A stretch of DNA of 64,000 nucleotides. It comes from Gnetum montanum (taxonomy: Eukaryota > Streptophyta > Gnetopsida > Gnetales > Gnetaceae). The stretch is taken from the NCBI GenBank assembly GCA_015680685.1, contig MNCI01028922.1, positions 182,720 through 246,719 on the forward strand. Reading direction: 5' to 3'. The position numbers and the translations under genes were made by a program. This document shows, in pieces, positions 22,680-34,329 of this stretch. Each line of letters opens with the position of its first letter. Within the stretch, counting starts at the first letter, position 1. Under the pieces are notes generated by a model. It had not been told where the DNA came from. It saw only the letters and a program-made list of their open reading frames with translations, and did not search any database.

Positions 22680-24213
22680 TGCCATTAACTTTTTCAACTA
22701 TCAAATTGCAAAAAATTTTAACCAGTTTTATCATGCCAACCTGTTCCATGAAATGGCCAAAATGTGCCAACAATTATATACTCCATCTCTATAAAAGCTT
22801 GATTTCTTCACCCATTTATTAAAAGTATGAGTTTGAGTACTTTTCTCTATTTGATCTTCTTTAATTTTTTTTTTTTTACTTAGTTAAAAATCCTTCCTCT
22901 TAGTAGATGGATCAAAAATCACATTTGGAGGCTTGGAAGTGGTTAATTTTTCTTTTGACCATAAATTATATATGTTTTCTTCATTGTTATTACACTCTTC
23001 ATGTGATGATATATCCTCTTCAGAACTTAATAGAGAAGAGGTATCACTAGATCAATTGTTGGAAGATTTTCTTGCGTAATGAACACTAGATAACTCATTA
23101 TTAGCTTTAATACCAAGGAAGTTGGACATAACAAGATCACTATCATCCTCATCATCTTCTAACTTAGTGTCTTGATGTTTATGTTTTCTACTTTTTTTTT
23201 CTTCATTTATTTTAACTTTTATCAAATATTTTTCTAGTTTCACTACTTTTTTGGATAAATCTTTCATTAACTATCCTTTTTAAGATTTTTTGCTTTTGAA
23301 CTCTTTCTCTATCTTAACATGAGAGGGCTCTGGTAATGTGTTAAGTTGGAAAAAATCTTGGATAGGAATCATGATTTTCTCTTCTCTTTTTTGAGTTGTG
23401 ATAATTTTTTCATTATCTAAGTTTAGCTATTTTGCTAACTGTATAGATTCAATAAAGTAGTCATTCAGTGTTAGCAAGTTTGGAGTTCTTCTTAAATAGA
23501 TTGAAATATTGGGATTCACATCCTTAAGATAATTATCTCTAAGAATTTCATATCATGGTCTATATTTCCTTTGAAATAGGCCTCAAATTCATTGAAATTT
23601 AATGTTGAAATCTCTAATTAACTCTTTCACTCCTTGTTTAGCTTGTACTAACCTACAGAATAGTTGTTGATCCAATTGATTACCAAAATGAGCCAAGAAA
23701 TGGCTTTTCATGTCATCTTAACTTGTAATATTTCTGCTTGGCAAGTTTGAATATTAAACTCTAGCCATATCCTTTAAATTTACTATGAACAACCTACAGG
23801 CTTGATTTTGGTGTTGAATATTTACATGATCTAAAGCTAACTCAAATGAGTAGAGGTATTCTTTAGCCAAGTAAGCTTCTTTAAGAATAAAAGGCTCAAG
23901 CAAATATTTGTAAACTGCCTTAGAAATATCGTTGCAATTTTAGAAATTGAATGGTGTAACTCTTTGCCAATGATTCACTAATTCTAGATTCTCCATCCTA
24001 TTAGGATTCCTTTTGATGGCTAAACTTTTATATTTCTTTGACCTTCTTCTAAAGACTCATAAACTAGATAGAAGATGTGAAGTTCTTGTCCTTATAATCC
24101 AAACTCAAAAACCTTTTTTTGTTTTTCTTCTAATGGATAGTCAATCTTATAATTAAAAAATTCTTTGGGACTTTCACAATGTTCTAAACTATTAATCTCT
24201 TTAGTCATTATCT
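22680..24213 (-). pseudogene. gag region of the family 2 element
   Basis: On the minus strand a start codon at 24,211-24,213 opens MTKEINSLEHCESPKEFFNY and the frame continues to a stop near 24,095. The start lies just downstream of the LTR and primer-binding site, as expected for gag. Further on are broken segments, and at 23,267-23,052 a charged piece with DLSKKVVKLEKYLIKVKI followed by a basic/acidic stretch (KKSRKHKHQD, DDEDDSD). That is the kind of linker found before the gag zinc knuckle. The final part near 22,760 resembles a degraded knuckle (HFGHFMEQVG). Gag would form the virus-like particle. Many frame breaks; assignment rests on position and composition. Confidence 0.55.
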
Positions 24214-24236
24214 AAAAATAATAGGTACTTTCCTTA

Positions 24237-24253
24237 CCCTTCTTCTAGCACTA
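24237..24253 (-). promoter_or_regulatory. Primer-binding-site candidate of family 2
   Basis: Eight bases inside the 5' LTR end, the minus strand reads TAGTGCTAGAAGAAGGG. Family 1 has TGGCACTAGAAGAAGGGCC at the equivalent place (47,804-47,822). The similarity of two otherwise different families at this spot indicates a shared tRNA primer. I cannot name the tRNA. Confidence 0.55.
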
Positions 24254-24261
24254 AAAAGAAC

Positions 24262-25690
24262 TGTTGGTGATTAGTTGGGACCACCAATGTTTTCCTTCAG
24301 TCTTGTGACTAGGATCACGAAAAATGAAGGTGTTCCTTCAAACTTGAGTTTAGGTGTTTGGTGGTCTCTAGAAATACCAAGGCTCATATACCTCAAAATA
24401 AACTTAATGGTAATAGAGGGAACTAAGCATAAAAGTGTGTTTGTTGTTATGAATGTTGAAATTCTTGGGTTTGTATATGAAATTGTAATTTTCTATTATA
24501 ACAAAAATTCAACTAACCTTGTTAAATGTTGTGAGTCATTAAAGATTCCTATTTTGTCAAGTCACTTAGTCTATATAGTCCCTATATTACATTGCTTGAA
24601 ACAAATAAAATTCACCAACATGCTTAAGCACAACTCTGTAGAAATCTACCCCTAATTTTTCTCAAAGAGAAAGATTCATAAGACAATTAGAAATAGAGTG
24701 AGATTCAATAGATTTTAAAAGAAAATAAAAGAGAGAGGCCATATTTGTGTAGAATTTCAAACATTTAAGTAAGATAAATTGAACATGAGGAAACATCTCG
24801 AAATAAAGCTATTCTAATTCAACCTAAAGTGTTACAAATTCTTCAAACCCCTTTGAGCTCAACAAGAAATTTTGTAAAAGACACTCCTATTAGACTACTA
24901 AAATGCTTCGTAAACAACAAATTACAAACTATTATTTGGCTGGTTAATAGTTGTCAAGAATTGCAAATAATAGAGCTATGAGAAAAGACTTAACAATTTG
25001 AAGATTGAACATCAGGGAAAAACTTTAAAATTAAAGCTATTTCAAGTGAGCTCAAAATATCAAATATTTTCTAGATCCTCCAAGCTTGAATAGGCAATTT
25101 CATAAAGACATTATTACTCAAGATGCTTTTAAAAGAACAACATAAGCTCTTACATGGAAATCAAATAGAAGTCTAGAATTATGCAAAAATAGAGCTATAA
25201 GAGCAATCAAAAAATCCAAAAATTAAATGCCAAATACAATACTATCTAATCTATTAGTTAAGAAATTAAGACAAAATGAGAAGAAAAGAACTCATAGGAT
25301 TTAAACAAAGTAGCTGAATTAATGATACAATTAACAAGCCATTTTTATAAATAATCTTCAATACTTCTTCCAAGTTCCTCTTCCCTTCCATTCTACCCTT
25401 GAAGCTCTTTCTATATTGGCTTCTTGGTAGTTACAAACATCATGAGAAATTAAGGTTAGTTATAAACATTAGGGGGGGCATTAGTTATAACTATCATAGA
25501 AGGTTATAACTTCTATGGGAAGTTACTACCACTATAGAAATACAAGCTATATTCGCCAAATGTCCCATTTTTATAAGATGTTGGCTAATTGCCCCATAAA
25601 CTCCATTTTTCTTAAATAATAACTTTTTTAAATGATTAACCAATTATCACTTAGAAAACAAAAATTCTACTATCTTCTACTACACATGCC
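24262..25690 (-). mobile_element. 5' LTR of the old family 2 element
   Basis: Plus-strand start TGTTGGTGATT at 24,262. It is collinear with the LTR at 20,378-22,429 for most of its length, including the GAATAGAGTGAGATTCAATA and ACAAACATCATG regions. The outer edge near 25,690 is not resolved: similarity fades after about 25,640 and the kinase pseudogene begins at 25,722. CpG sites are nearly gone compared with its relative, which marks it as old. A sense-strand TATA-like TTATAAAAATGG is at about 25,564-25,576. Confidence 0.7.
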
Positions 25691-25721
25691 TTTTTTCATG
25701 TTGAACTGTACCTAGTGATGG

Positions 25722-26535
<814 letters not shown>

Positions 26536-26695
26536 GTACCAATTCAAGAGTAATGGTACATAGCTTCTTCTTGACACTAAATCAAACAATCCTAATCTTC
26601 AAGGCTCAAATAGCCTCTTCAACCATCACTCCCATGTCTAGAACCTCAAATTCTATTAACACCATGATGATACATTGCCTGATATTTATCTAAGC
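26536..26695. other. Linker between kinase and LRR pseudogenes
   Basis: No coding signal. It separates the LRR-like piece from the kinase-like piece, both on the minus strand. Confidence 0.35.
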
Positions 26696-27370
26696 TCATA
26701 GAATTAAAATTGATTCATTCCTAAGCATTGCATTGATTTTTTTTATGGATACAAAAACCAAAAAAAATGAACCACTATAACCAACTACACTCAAGAACAA
26801 GCACATTCTATTGCTACTCCTTACCAATCTATTTTCCCTTAGATTGAGCCTTTCTAACCTTACAAGGAAATGTCCTATTTCTTTGGGACTTCTTCCTAAA
26901 ATGTCGTTGTTATAAAGATGTAGGTCTTGTACAGTTGCACTATTGAACCATGAGCATTGAGGTTGTTTGGGTCTCATTCATTGTAAAGGCCTTCATTATA
27001 GACAAAGCTTTTCCAGGGCCAATGGCTCTTCCAAACATGATCAATTATCTCTTTAATGGCACTTTTTTTATTCACTTTAACACCCTTGCCTATAGATCAA
27101 CTCTCCAAAGAGAGGGTTTTTGATAGTATCAGCCAACCCAATAGCCCCCACGAACATGCAAAAGATGAGACAAAAACACATATCATGAGCCTAATCATGA
27201 TCATTGTCATGTGTAGCAATTCACTGCTATGCCACAAGCAAAACTACCTACTATTACCTAAATTTGAAAAGGATATTAACACTTTCTTTACCTTTTCTTT
27301 ACTTTATTTTTCCTATGGAAATGCAACTACTACTATAACTACAATTTTCAGGATCCATTCTACTAACAGA
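26696..27370 (-). pseudogene. Leucine-rich-repeat receptor-type protein, 5' fragment
   Basis: On the minus strand, 27,210-27,140 encodes a hydrophobic signal-peptide-like stretch (LMICVFVSSFACSWGLLGW). A broken region follows, and near 26,930-26,830 comes CSWFNSATVQDLHLYNND-LGRSPKEIG with VRLERLNLRENRL, a leucine-rich-repeat pattern (LxxLxLxxNxLxGxxPxEIG). This is the layout of the N-terminus of LRR receptor kinases or receptor-like proteins, but only one to two repeats remain. There are stops and frame changes. The upstream part is duplicated at 15,133-15,384. The following kinase-like sequence is of SnRK1 type and not of the receptor-kinase type, so the pair is not one ordinary gene. Confidence 0.7.
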
Positions 27371-27470
27371 ATGCCAAAATCCCTCACACCTCTCTTCTCC
27401 CCTACATCAACAACATTGCAGATTTAATGTGGTAGTAGCAAAGGTTCAATAACATTGGGAGTAACAACTC
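27371..27470 (+). repeat. Inverted LTR piece at the end of element B
   Basis: The plus strand reads CCAAAATCCCTCACACCTCT and continues to AAGGTTCAATAACATTGGGA. The 5' LTR has this stretch on the minus strand (about 48,310-48,205), and the rest of this 3' LTR is also minus-sense. The piece is therefore inverted relative to its own LTR. Confidence 0.8.
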
Positions 27471-27547
27471 TAGGAGTTTGGATTCCCATATGCATTGTGT
27501 GGATAAAAAATTCACATAGGTCTCAAGGGGGTAACAATGGCTACAAG

Positions 27548-28829
27548 GGGCTCCACACTGAGAGGATTTAAGAGACTATATTTTTGCAAGGTTGCAAGAG
27601 CTCTCAAAATGCCAAAATGCTCAGAAATGCCAAAGGGTGGAACTACCAAAAGTTTGGAACTATTTCATGGTGTAGGAGATTCATTTTTATAGGGTTTTTT
27701 CCATAATTTTTGTTGCAAATTGGCTACAAATTGTTGACAAATTGGCTACAAATTTCTGCTATGCTCAAGTGAGGTGGATGTCCAAATCAAGCATGGTTAC
27801 CATATATGGTAAGTGTCATACCCTCATGACCATTCTGTTTACTAAAAATAATAAATAGAAATTGTATCCATGCTAGCTTTATCGACCCATACTAGGCCTT
27901 CCAATTGCAACGTTAACATGCATGATCCTCACTAAAGTTGATGCATGTGTTTAAATCTTAACCATGAAGTATCCATGCTAGGAGGATGAAGTGCTAATGC
28001 TAGAGAGAAAGCTCATACCCCTCCCCCCCTCCACCACACTAAGCATAGATGCATCCACACCTTTCCACATTAAGCATAGATGCTACCACATTCCTCCACG
28101 TTGGGTGTAGATGAGTCATGCCCTCATGCAGGTGTTCTCAGTGTAGAAGATGCTATTCCCCCCATAAAATCCATCAAAATGCCAATTTGGGCTCCACACT
28201 GAGAGGATTTAAGAGACTATGTTTTTGCAAGGTTTCAAGAGCTCTCAAAATGTCAAAATGCTCAAAAATGCCAAAGGGTGGAACTACCAAAAGTGTGGAA
28301 CTATTTCATGGTGTAGGAGATTCATTTTTATAGGGTTTTGTCCATAATTTTGGTTGCAAATTGGCTACAAATTGTTGACAAATTGGCTACAAATTTCTGC
28401 TATGCTCAAGTGAGGTGGATGTCCAAATCAAGTAGGGTTACCATATATGGTAAGTGTCATACCCTCATGACCATTCTGTTTACTAAAAATAGTAAATAGG
28501 AATTGTATCCACGTTAGCTTTATCCACCCATACTATGCCTTCCAACTGCAACGTTAACATGTATGATCCTAACTAAAGTTGGTGCATGTATTTAAATCTT
28601 GACCATGAAGTATCCATGCTAGGAGGATGAAGTGTTAATGCTAGAGAGGAAGCTCATACCCCTCCCCCCTCCACCACACTGAGCATAGATGCATCCACAC
28701 CTTTCCACAATAAGCATAGATGCTACCACATTCCTCCACATTGGGTGTAGATGAGTCATGCCCTCATGTAGGTGTTCTCAGTGTAGAAGATGCTATTTCC
28801 CCCATAAAATCCATCAAAATTCCAATTTT
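27548..28829. repeat. 641-bp tandem duplication within the 3' LTR of element B
   Basis: Two direct copies, about 27,548-28,188 and 28,189-28,829, differ at few positions. Both contain the GCTCCACACTGAGAGGATTT start, the TATA region, the ATATATGG block and the CATAGATGC motifs. The 5' LTR has a single copy. The duplication is younger than the divergence between the two LTRs. Confidence 0.9.
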
Positions 28830-28855
28830 GGCATCCCAAAAGGTATTTTTAACAT

Positions 28856-28869
28856 ACACACACACACAC
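28856..28869. repeat. Short CA repeat
   Basis: About seven CA units followed by a C-rich run, in the second half of the 3' LTR of element B. It replaces the C/G-rich run found at this point in the other family 1 LTRs. Confidence 0.8.
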
Positions 28870-29094
28870 CCCTGCACCCCCCACCACCCCAACCAAAATA
28901 TAGATATTATGTGATTTTTTTCACTTGGGGAATGAGGCTTGGACCAATTATGAGACATTTTCAGCCCCAAAAATATAAAGTATGTGAGATTTCACCTCAT
29001 GGGTTACAATCATTACATTTACAAATAAGTTTTTCCTTAAGTTTCATAGGATGGGGTTACAAAAGTTACAACATGAAAATTTAGTGGTGCTTCA

Positions 29095-30179
29095 TTAGCT
29101 CTTCTTTGTTGGTCTCTAGAAGATTGACTTGAGAGGCACCAACAAAGAATACCAAATACCACTATAGGTCCACTACCGATGTTCCCTCTTTGCACTTGCT
29201 CCAGTCATGTCAAACCATGTTGAAGAGTGCTTATGATGAAGGAACAAGGCTATAATGAAGAGATGGTAATGAGGTTGTATGAAAATGGTTGTGAAGGATG
29301 ACACTACTTTTCAAGTGTTGACATCATGGTTATGGCACTAACATGTTGTGTCTTGAAGCATGGCTCACTCAATAGATGTTTTTGAAAAACCATCATTTCA
29401 CTCCAAGGTCTTTTGGCCATTAGGCTTCTTCCTTTACATGTTTGGAGTTGTTTTCTTGGAAATTTGCTTCCTCTTTATTTTGTGAGATGAAACCTTCATT
29501 GGGTTTCTTTCTCAAGGCTAATTTTGACATTGCATTCCTGTTGAATGAGGTGTTTTACACCTAGTAGACTTAATGGTTTTCCCATCAAGGGTGATGTGTT
29601 ATACTCAACTGATGTAATGGTTTTCCCATTGAATGAGATGAGTTACATTCAACAGACTTAATGTGGAGCATAACAAAGGTATGTCATATGGTCATAATGC
29701 ATGAGTGTTCATCATTGGTCAACATTATTGTTCAGGGTAAGGAAGATTATAATAAGGTTATAGGGTTGGGTTCAAGAAGAGGATAATGAGAATGATGTAA
29801 AACAAGCACTCTTGATACTACAAGACAATCTCACCAAATCTTGTGCATTGAGGTCACACAGTGACTTGCTACTATGATGAGTGGCATCTCTACAATGACT
29901 TCAGGTTTCATCCTACAAGCATAACTCCAAGAGGACAAGAAAACTAGATAAAGAAAAGCATGTTGTCACATTACAATGCATAAGGCCACATAGAATGATA
30001 AATGAAACCAAGCTACCTAGGTCACCAATGTTGCTAGTTTAAGGCCTTGATGGGTCATAGTGCTAGTTTAAGGTATTAGCAAACCATGGTTTCACTAGTT
30101 TTAGGCCCTAGTAGACCATCTTATAGGTTTAAGGCCTTGGAAAGCCATCAACATTCATTGCTGGTTGTTGGTTCTAGCA
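29095..30179 (-). other. 3' untranslated region of element B with 30-bp motifs
   Basis: No coding signal. At 30,035-30,150 are four degenerate copies of the family motif (GCTAGTTTAAGGCCTTGATG and variants on the plus strand). Immediately before the LTR the minus strand has the purine-rich ACAAAGAAGAGCTAA. The rest (29,150-30,030) is not similar to the corresponding, much shorter region of element A. Confidence 0.55.
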
Positions 30180-31500
30180 AGCTACATGTAGTAAGGCTTT
30201 AGATAGGAATGATTGACTAGATTAGCCAACTCATTTCTGTCCATATCTACAATCTTGAATGCTCTATTGTTGAAGGCTCTGGTAACTAGGAAGAACCCTT
30301 CTCAATTGGCTAACAATTTAGTTGCATGCTCATAGAAAGCTTTGAGTACTAGGTCAACTTCCTTGATCTTACGCTTGGTCAAGTTATGGTTGTGCTACCA
30401 TTTTTTCCTTTCTTGATAACACTCAATCTGAGCAAGCATTCACATGCACTACTCCTCCACCAAGTTGATGTTCATGGTATTCAGCTCCTATTCATCATTG
30501 ATGAAGTTAGATAAGACTACTCAGAGTGATGGTACCTACAATTCAAGAGGCAAAACAACTTCAAAATCATAAACCAAGCTATAAGGAGTCACACCAGTTG
30601 TCGTACGATAGGTCGTTCCGTACACCCAAAGTGCATGGAGAAGCTGCTCATGCCACTTGCATATATTGTTGTTCAACATCTTCTTAAACAAGTTGATGAT
30701 GATCATATTACTTACTTCTACTTTTCCATTGGCATGAGGGTAATACAACAATGAGAAATAGTGCTTAGTGCCTAGGTCATGACAGAAATTCTACATTTCT
30801 TGGCTACTAAACTATGGTCTATTATCTGTAACTATGATCATAGGTATGCCAAAACATGCTACAATACTATCGAGTATGAATTTACATACTTGTTTAGATG
30901 TTTTCCTTCTTAGGGTAATAACTTCAATCTACTTTGTAAAATATTTGAATGTCATGATGATGAAACTATGCCCTATGGAAGACTTAGGCATCATGGATCC
31001 AATGATATCCAACTCCCACTATTGAAATGACCAAGTTATCTGAGTTGTGTGCAACTCAATTTGCAATACATGTATGAGATTACTATGCCATTAGCATGTG
31101 TCACAAGTTTTAACCTTTTGTAGGAAATCATTTTCCATACAGGGCTAGTAATAACCTAACCATCTAATCTTAGAGGCCATAGCTCTACATCCTAGATGTC
31201 CCCAACAAATACCTTTGTGAACTTGCTCTAGGACTATTTAGGCTTCTATTTTACCTAGGCATACTAACAATATGTCATTGTAGGACCATCAACATAATGT
31301 GTTATTTCCTACAATGATATACTATTTTGATCATTTACATACAACATTCTTTTGAGTAGCAGTCAGGCCTTGTGAAGGTTCACCGTGCATAAGGTAAAAC
31401 TTGATATCATCATACCACTCCCTTGTAGGAGAAATATGAACTATAGTGACAAAGATATCCTTAATGCTCTACATGATGGGAACAGCACAATCTACAATCA
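30180..31500 (-). pseudogene. Integrase of element B
   Basis: On the minus strand: a degenerate zinc region near 31,110-31,200, then the core with WELDIIGSMMPKS (about 31,015-30,975; first catalytic aspartate kept), VTDN (about 30,830; second aspartate kept), and ANGKVEVSNM (about 30,735; glutamate kept). An open stretch 30,751-30,536 covers NLFKKMLNNNICKWHEQLLH and the region to VLPLEL. The C-terminal part (KIKEVDLVLKAF, about 30,370-30,330) follows. So the DDE residues survive here, unlike in element A, but stops and frame breaks make it non-coding. Confidence 0.8.
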
Positions 31501-31623
31501 AGGTGGATAACTCACAAACACATCTAGTGTCACACTAAGGGCTAGAATTGCAATGGCATTAGCTATAATGTTTTCGTTTTGGGGTATATGTTGGATGTCA
31601 ACTTTTCTAAATTGTTGTAATAG

Positions 31624-32034
31624 TTACTTTCCTAAGTCATAATAAGGTTGTAAATGTTTGGCCTTACATGCATAAATCTCATTTACTTGGTTAACAACAA
31701 GTTGTGAATCACCCTTGATTGTTAAATGCTTAATTCCTAGATAATGAGCTATTATCATCCCTATAATCAAACCCTCATACTTCGCTATGTTGTTAATATA
31801 TGGAAATTTAAAATAATAGGTGAAGGATTGGATTTCTCCAAATGAGAATGTTATGATGGTAGCGACACTAGCTCCATGTGCAGTTAAAGCTCCATCAAAG
31901 TGCATGACTGCCTCATAACCCTTGGGTACTTGGCTAACAATGTTGACATGTTCATCAAGGAACTCAAGATCTATGGTTGCTTGGCCATCAACAAGCGAAA
32001 TAGTGAGTTGTACAACTATGGCTTGACTTTTCAT
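31624..32034 (-). pseudogene. Archaeal-type RNase H of element B
   Basis: An open stretch of 136 codons on the minus strand: a linker (QAIVVQLTISLVDGQATIDL) and then MHFDGALTAHGAS, INNIAKYEGLIIGM, and LTIKGDSQLVVNQV. FDGA is intact here (changed in element A), EYE has become KYE, and GDS is kept. It is the best preserved coding piece of element B and aligns along its whole length with 11,590-12,005 of element A. It lies between the normal RNase H and the integrase. Confidence 0.82.
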
Positions 32035-33658
32035 TAAGGATTTAGAGATGTAATGAAGGTCTGTTATTAGAGCTTTTCATCAGGCTATATGGCTACTCTC
32101 ATAGATGTTGGTTGTTTTGGTTCTAAGTACATTATCTTTGTAAATGACATTAACCTAGCTTTGAAAGAAGCATTGTATCCACTTCTTCAATGAAAAGACT
32201 AGTGTTAGACAATACTTCTCCACTTCAGTAAATCATGTCTCATGCATAATTAATGCATGGCTAAGGTAGCATACCAACATCTCTGCCCCATCGTCACATT
32301 TTTGACAAAGTAGAGAGACAACAGATGTGTTGGAGATAGCAAGGTAGTGTAAAATGGTTTACCTTCTTATGGAGGATAGACTATTAGTAGTTGTGGTAAC
32401 TTTTGCTTAAGGTTTTCAAAGGTCTCTTGGCATTAAGTCATCCACTCATAGTGAACTCATTTCTTAAGTAAGTGTTGCATGAGTCATAACTTATTCGTAA
32501 GCCTAGCAATGAACCTACAAATAAATTGTAATCTATCTTGAAATCCCCAAAGCTCCTTAAGGTTAGTAGAAGCCACCAAGTTGGATATGGTCTTAACCTT
32601 ATTAGGATTGACACTTATCCCTGCTTAAAACACTACAAAGCCAAACATCTTACCATTCTTGCCACCAAAGATATAATTCTTGGGACTAAGCCTAAGCTCA
32701 TACATAAGGCATCATTTAATCATAATATCTAAGTCATTAGCATGGTTGTTAGCCACTTTGGTCTTAATGGAAATATCATCTATGTAATCATTAAGCAAAC
32801 CTAGCATGTAATCATGGAAGATGTATGTCATAGCTCTCTAGTAAGTTGCTCCTACATTTTTAAGGCCAAAGGACATCATGGTATAGCAAAAGGTACCCTA
32901 AGGGGTTATGAAGGTCATGCTAAGTTGATGTTCTAGGTTGATCCTAATCTAGTTATATCCTAAGAATCCATCCATAAAGGACAATAAGACATGCCCAGCT
33001 ATGGTATCAATAAGTTGGTCAATACTAGGCAAAGAAAATTCATCCTTTATGGTTGCCTTATTTAGGTCTTAGAACTCTATGCAAATATGGATACTCCCGC
33101 TCTTCTTAGGGACTACCACTATGTTAAACACCCATTCAACATAGTCAACAACTTGAATGAAACTAGCTTGGTAGAGTTTTGTGATTTCATCATGGATTGC
33201 CAGGGCCAAATCAGGTCTAATCTTACAAAATTTTTGCTTAACTGCTCTAATGCTAGGATCAAGTATGATGTTGTGTTGTACTAGGTGTTGGTCTAGGCCT
33301 AGCATATCTTCATATGATCAAGAAAATACCTTAATGTTATCTTGTAGGACCTTGGTGATGTCTTGAGCCTATTGAGGTTTTAATGAAGAACTTAGTTTTA
33401 GGGTATTCTCTTCACCACTGTGTGTTGTGCAACAGCCTCAATGAGAGAGTCTTCAATAATGTCACTAGCCTCTATGTCAAGGATCTTAACTAGGTTTTCA
33501 AGCGATTCTAGAGGTTTCTCTATCAAGGCTATGTGGTTGACAAGACTCTTAGGCTTAAGATTTAGGCAATTAGGGTCAATAAATCATTCTACATCACCAT
33601 AAGACCCACTCAGGCTCAAAGGCAAACAGATCTACTTCCAAGTATTCATACTTTAGTC
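32035..33658 (-). pseudogene. Reverse transcriptase and RNase H of element B
   Basis: On the minus strand, directly after a TTGACATGCAG splice-acceptor candidate (33,659-33,669), the linker gives VDLFAFEPE and GEENTLKLSSSLK. RT follows from 33,305: LGLDQHLVQHNIILDPSI, VVVPKKSGSIHICIEF, LLSFMDGFLGYN, MMSFGLKNVGAT, and YIDDI at about 32,785-32,800 (active site intact). The thumb ends LMQHLLKK near 32,462. A normal-type RNase H remnant (HYEWMT, ETFENLKQKL) runs to about 32,040. At least six stops interrupt the frame. This copy has no deletion at the site where element A lost one T. Confidence 0.85.
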
Positions 33659-33904
33659 CTGCATGTCAATCATAAGAAAATTAAGTGGCAATTGGATAAA
33701 GATGAGTAAATAATGTCAAAATGCTTATAAAATTATGCGAATCCATGCTCTAAAATGCAAATAAAAGGCGAACAAGGTCATATAAGGCTATAAGATATAG
33801 AAAGAAATTAATAAAATGAAACAAAGGCTAAAAAACGGTCAAGCAATGGCTAACTAAGGCTAAAACAAGTTAAAGCATAACAAGGTAAAACAAGATTAAC
33901 TGAA

Positions 33905-33985
33905 GTCACAAGCTTGCTAGTTTACGACCTTGGCAGGCCATGATGCTAGTTTTAGGCCTTAGCAAGCCATGGTCACATGGTGCTA
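33905..33985. repeat. 30-bp family 1 motif cluster beside pol (element B)
   Basis: Copies of GCTAGTTTACGACCTTGGCA-GGCCATGAT and GCTAGTTTTAGGCCTTAGCA-AGCCATGG on the plus strand. They correspond to 9,640-9,745 in element A, including the adjacent GAATGGTGGGG-type sequence (34,008-34,020, reverse strand). Confidence 0.75.
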
Positions 33986-34329
33986 GATGGTTGTCAGGAA
34001 AGATTAAACCCCACCATTTAATATCAATCAAAGGCTAAATAAGGCTATAATGTAGAGAATAAAGGTATACACATAGGGATAGAAGTAGTATCTAGGCTAA
34101 ATAAGGTCAACAATGCACCAATGATCAAAACATGTTGTAATATGATGAAACAATTCCAAATAAAATAAAGTTCAACACATATGGTGAATATTGATCAAAA
34201 TATGATCAAAAAGGATTAGATTTTGCCAATTTTAGGCCTTAGTGAATCATGGTTTTAGGATACAAGGGTCATAGATGAGTTTAGGCATTAATTAGGATTG
34301 TTTGGAAGCTATTTAAGCTAAAAAAAAGC
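33986..34329. other. Spacer next to the tandem array
   Basis: No coding signal. Short stretches resemble 9,450-9,640 of element A in reverse orientation. Confidence 0.35.

Larger units (their letters stand above)
16430..25690 (-). mobile_element. Family 2 Tat-like Ty3/gypsy retrotransposon (old copy)
   Basis: On the minus strand the order is: 5' LTR (24,262-about 25,690), primer-binding-site candidate, gag (about 24,213-22,680), then, after the embedded younger LTR segment 20,378-22,582, protease (about 20,200-19,780), archaeal-type RNase H (19,700-19,250), RT (18,800-18,270), RNase H (18,070-17,570) and integrase (17,425-16,450). Stops, frameshifts and altered catalytic residues occur throughout. 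The 3' LTR was not found. The position of the archaeal RNase H between protease and RT separates this family from family 1. Confidence 0.75.
27371..29094 (-). mobile_element. 3' LTR of element B, duplicated inside and truncated
   Basis: The sense start TGAAGCACC lies at 29,094, just after the purine-rich ACAAAGAAGAGCTAA. The body matches the 5' LTR at 47,833-49,204. Three changes: a 641-bp tandem duplication (27,548-28,829), an inverted terminal piece at 27,371-27,470, and loss of about the last 290 bases including the TG...CA end. Sense-strand TATA candidates CTATAAAAATGAA occur in each duplicated unit (about 27,681-27,694 and 28,320-28,333). Confidence 0.8.

Noticed and set aside
26696-26977. 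Functional LRR receptor kinase gene
   Set aside because: Only one to two repeats remain, frames are broken, and the adjoining kinase is of a different family.
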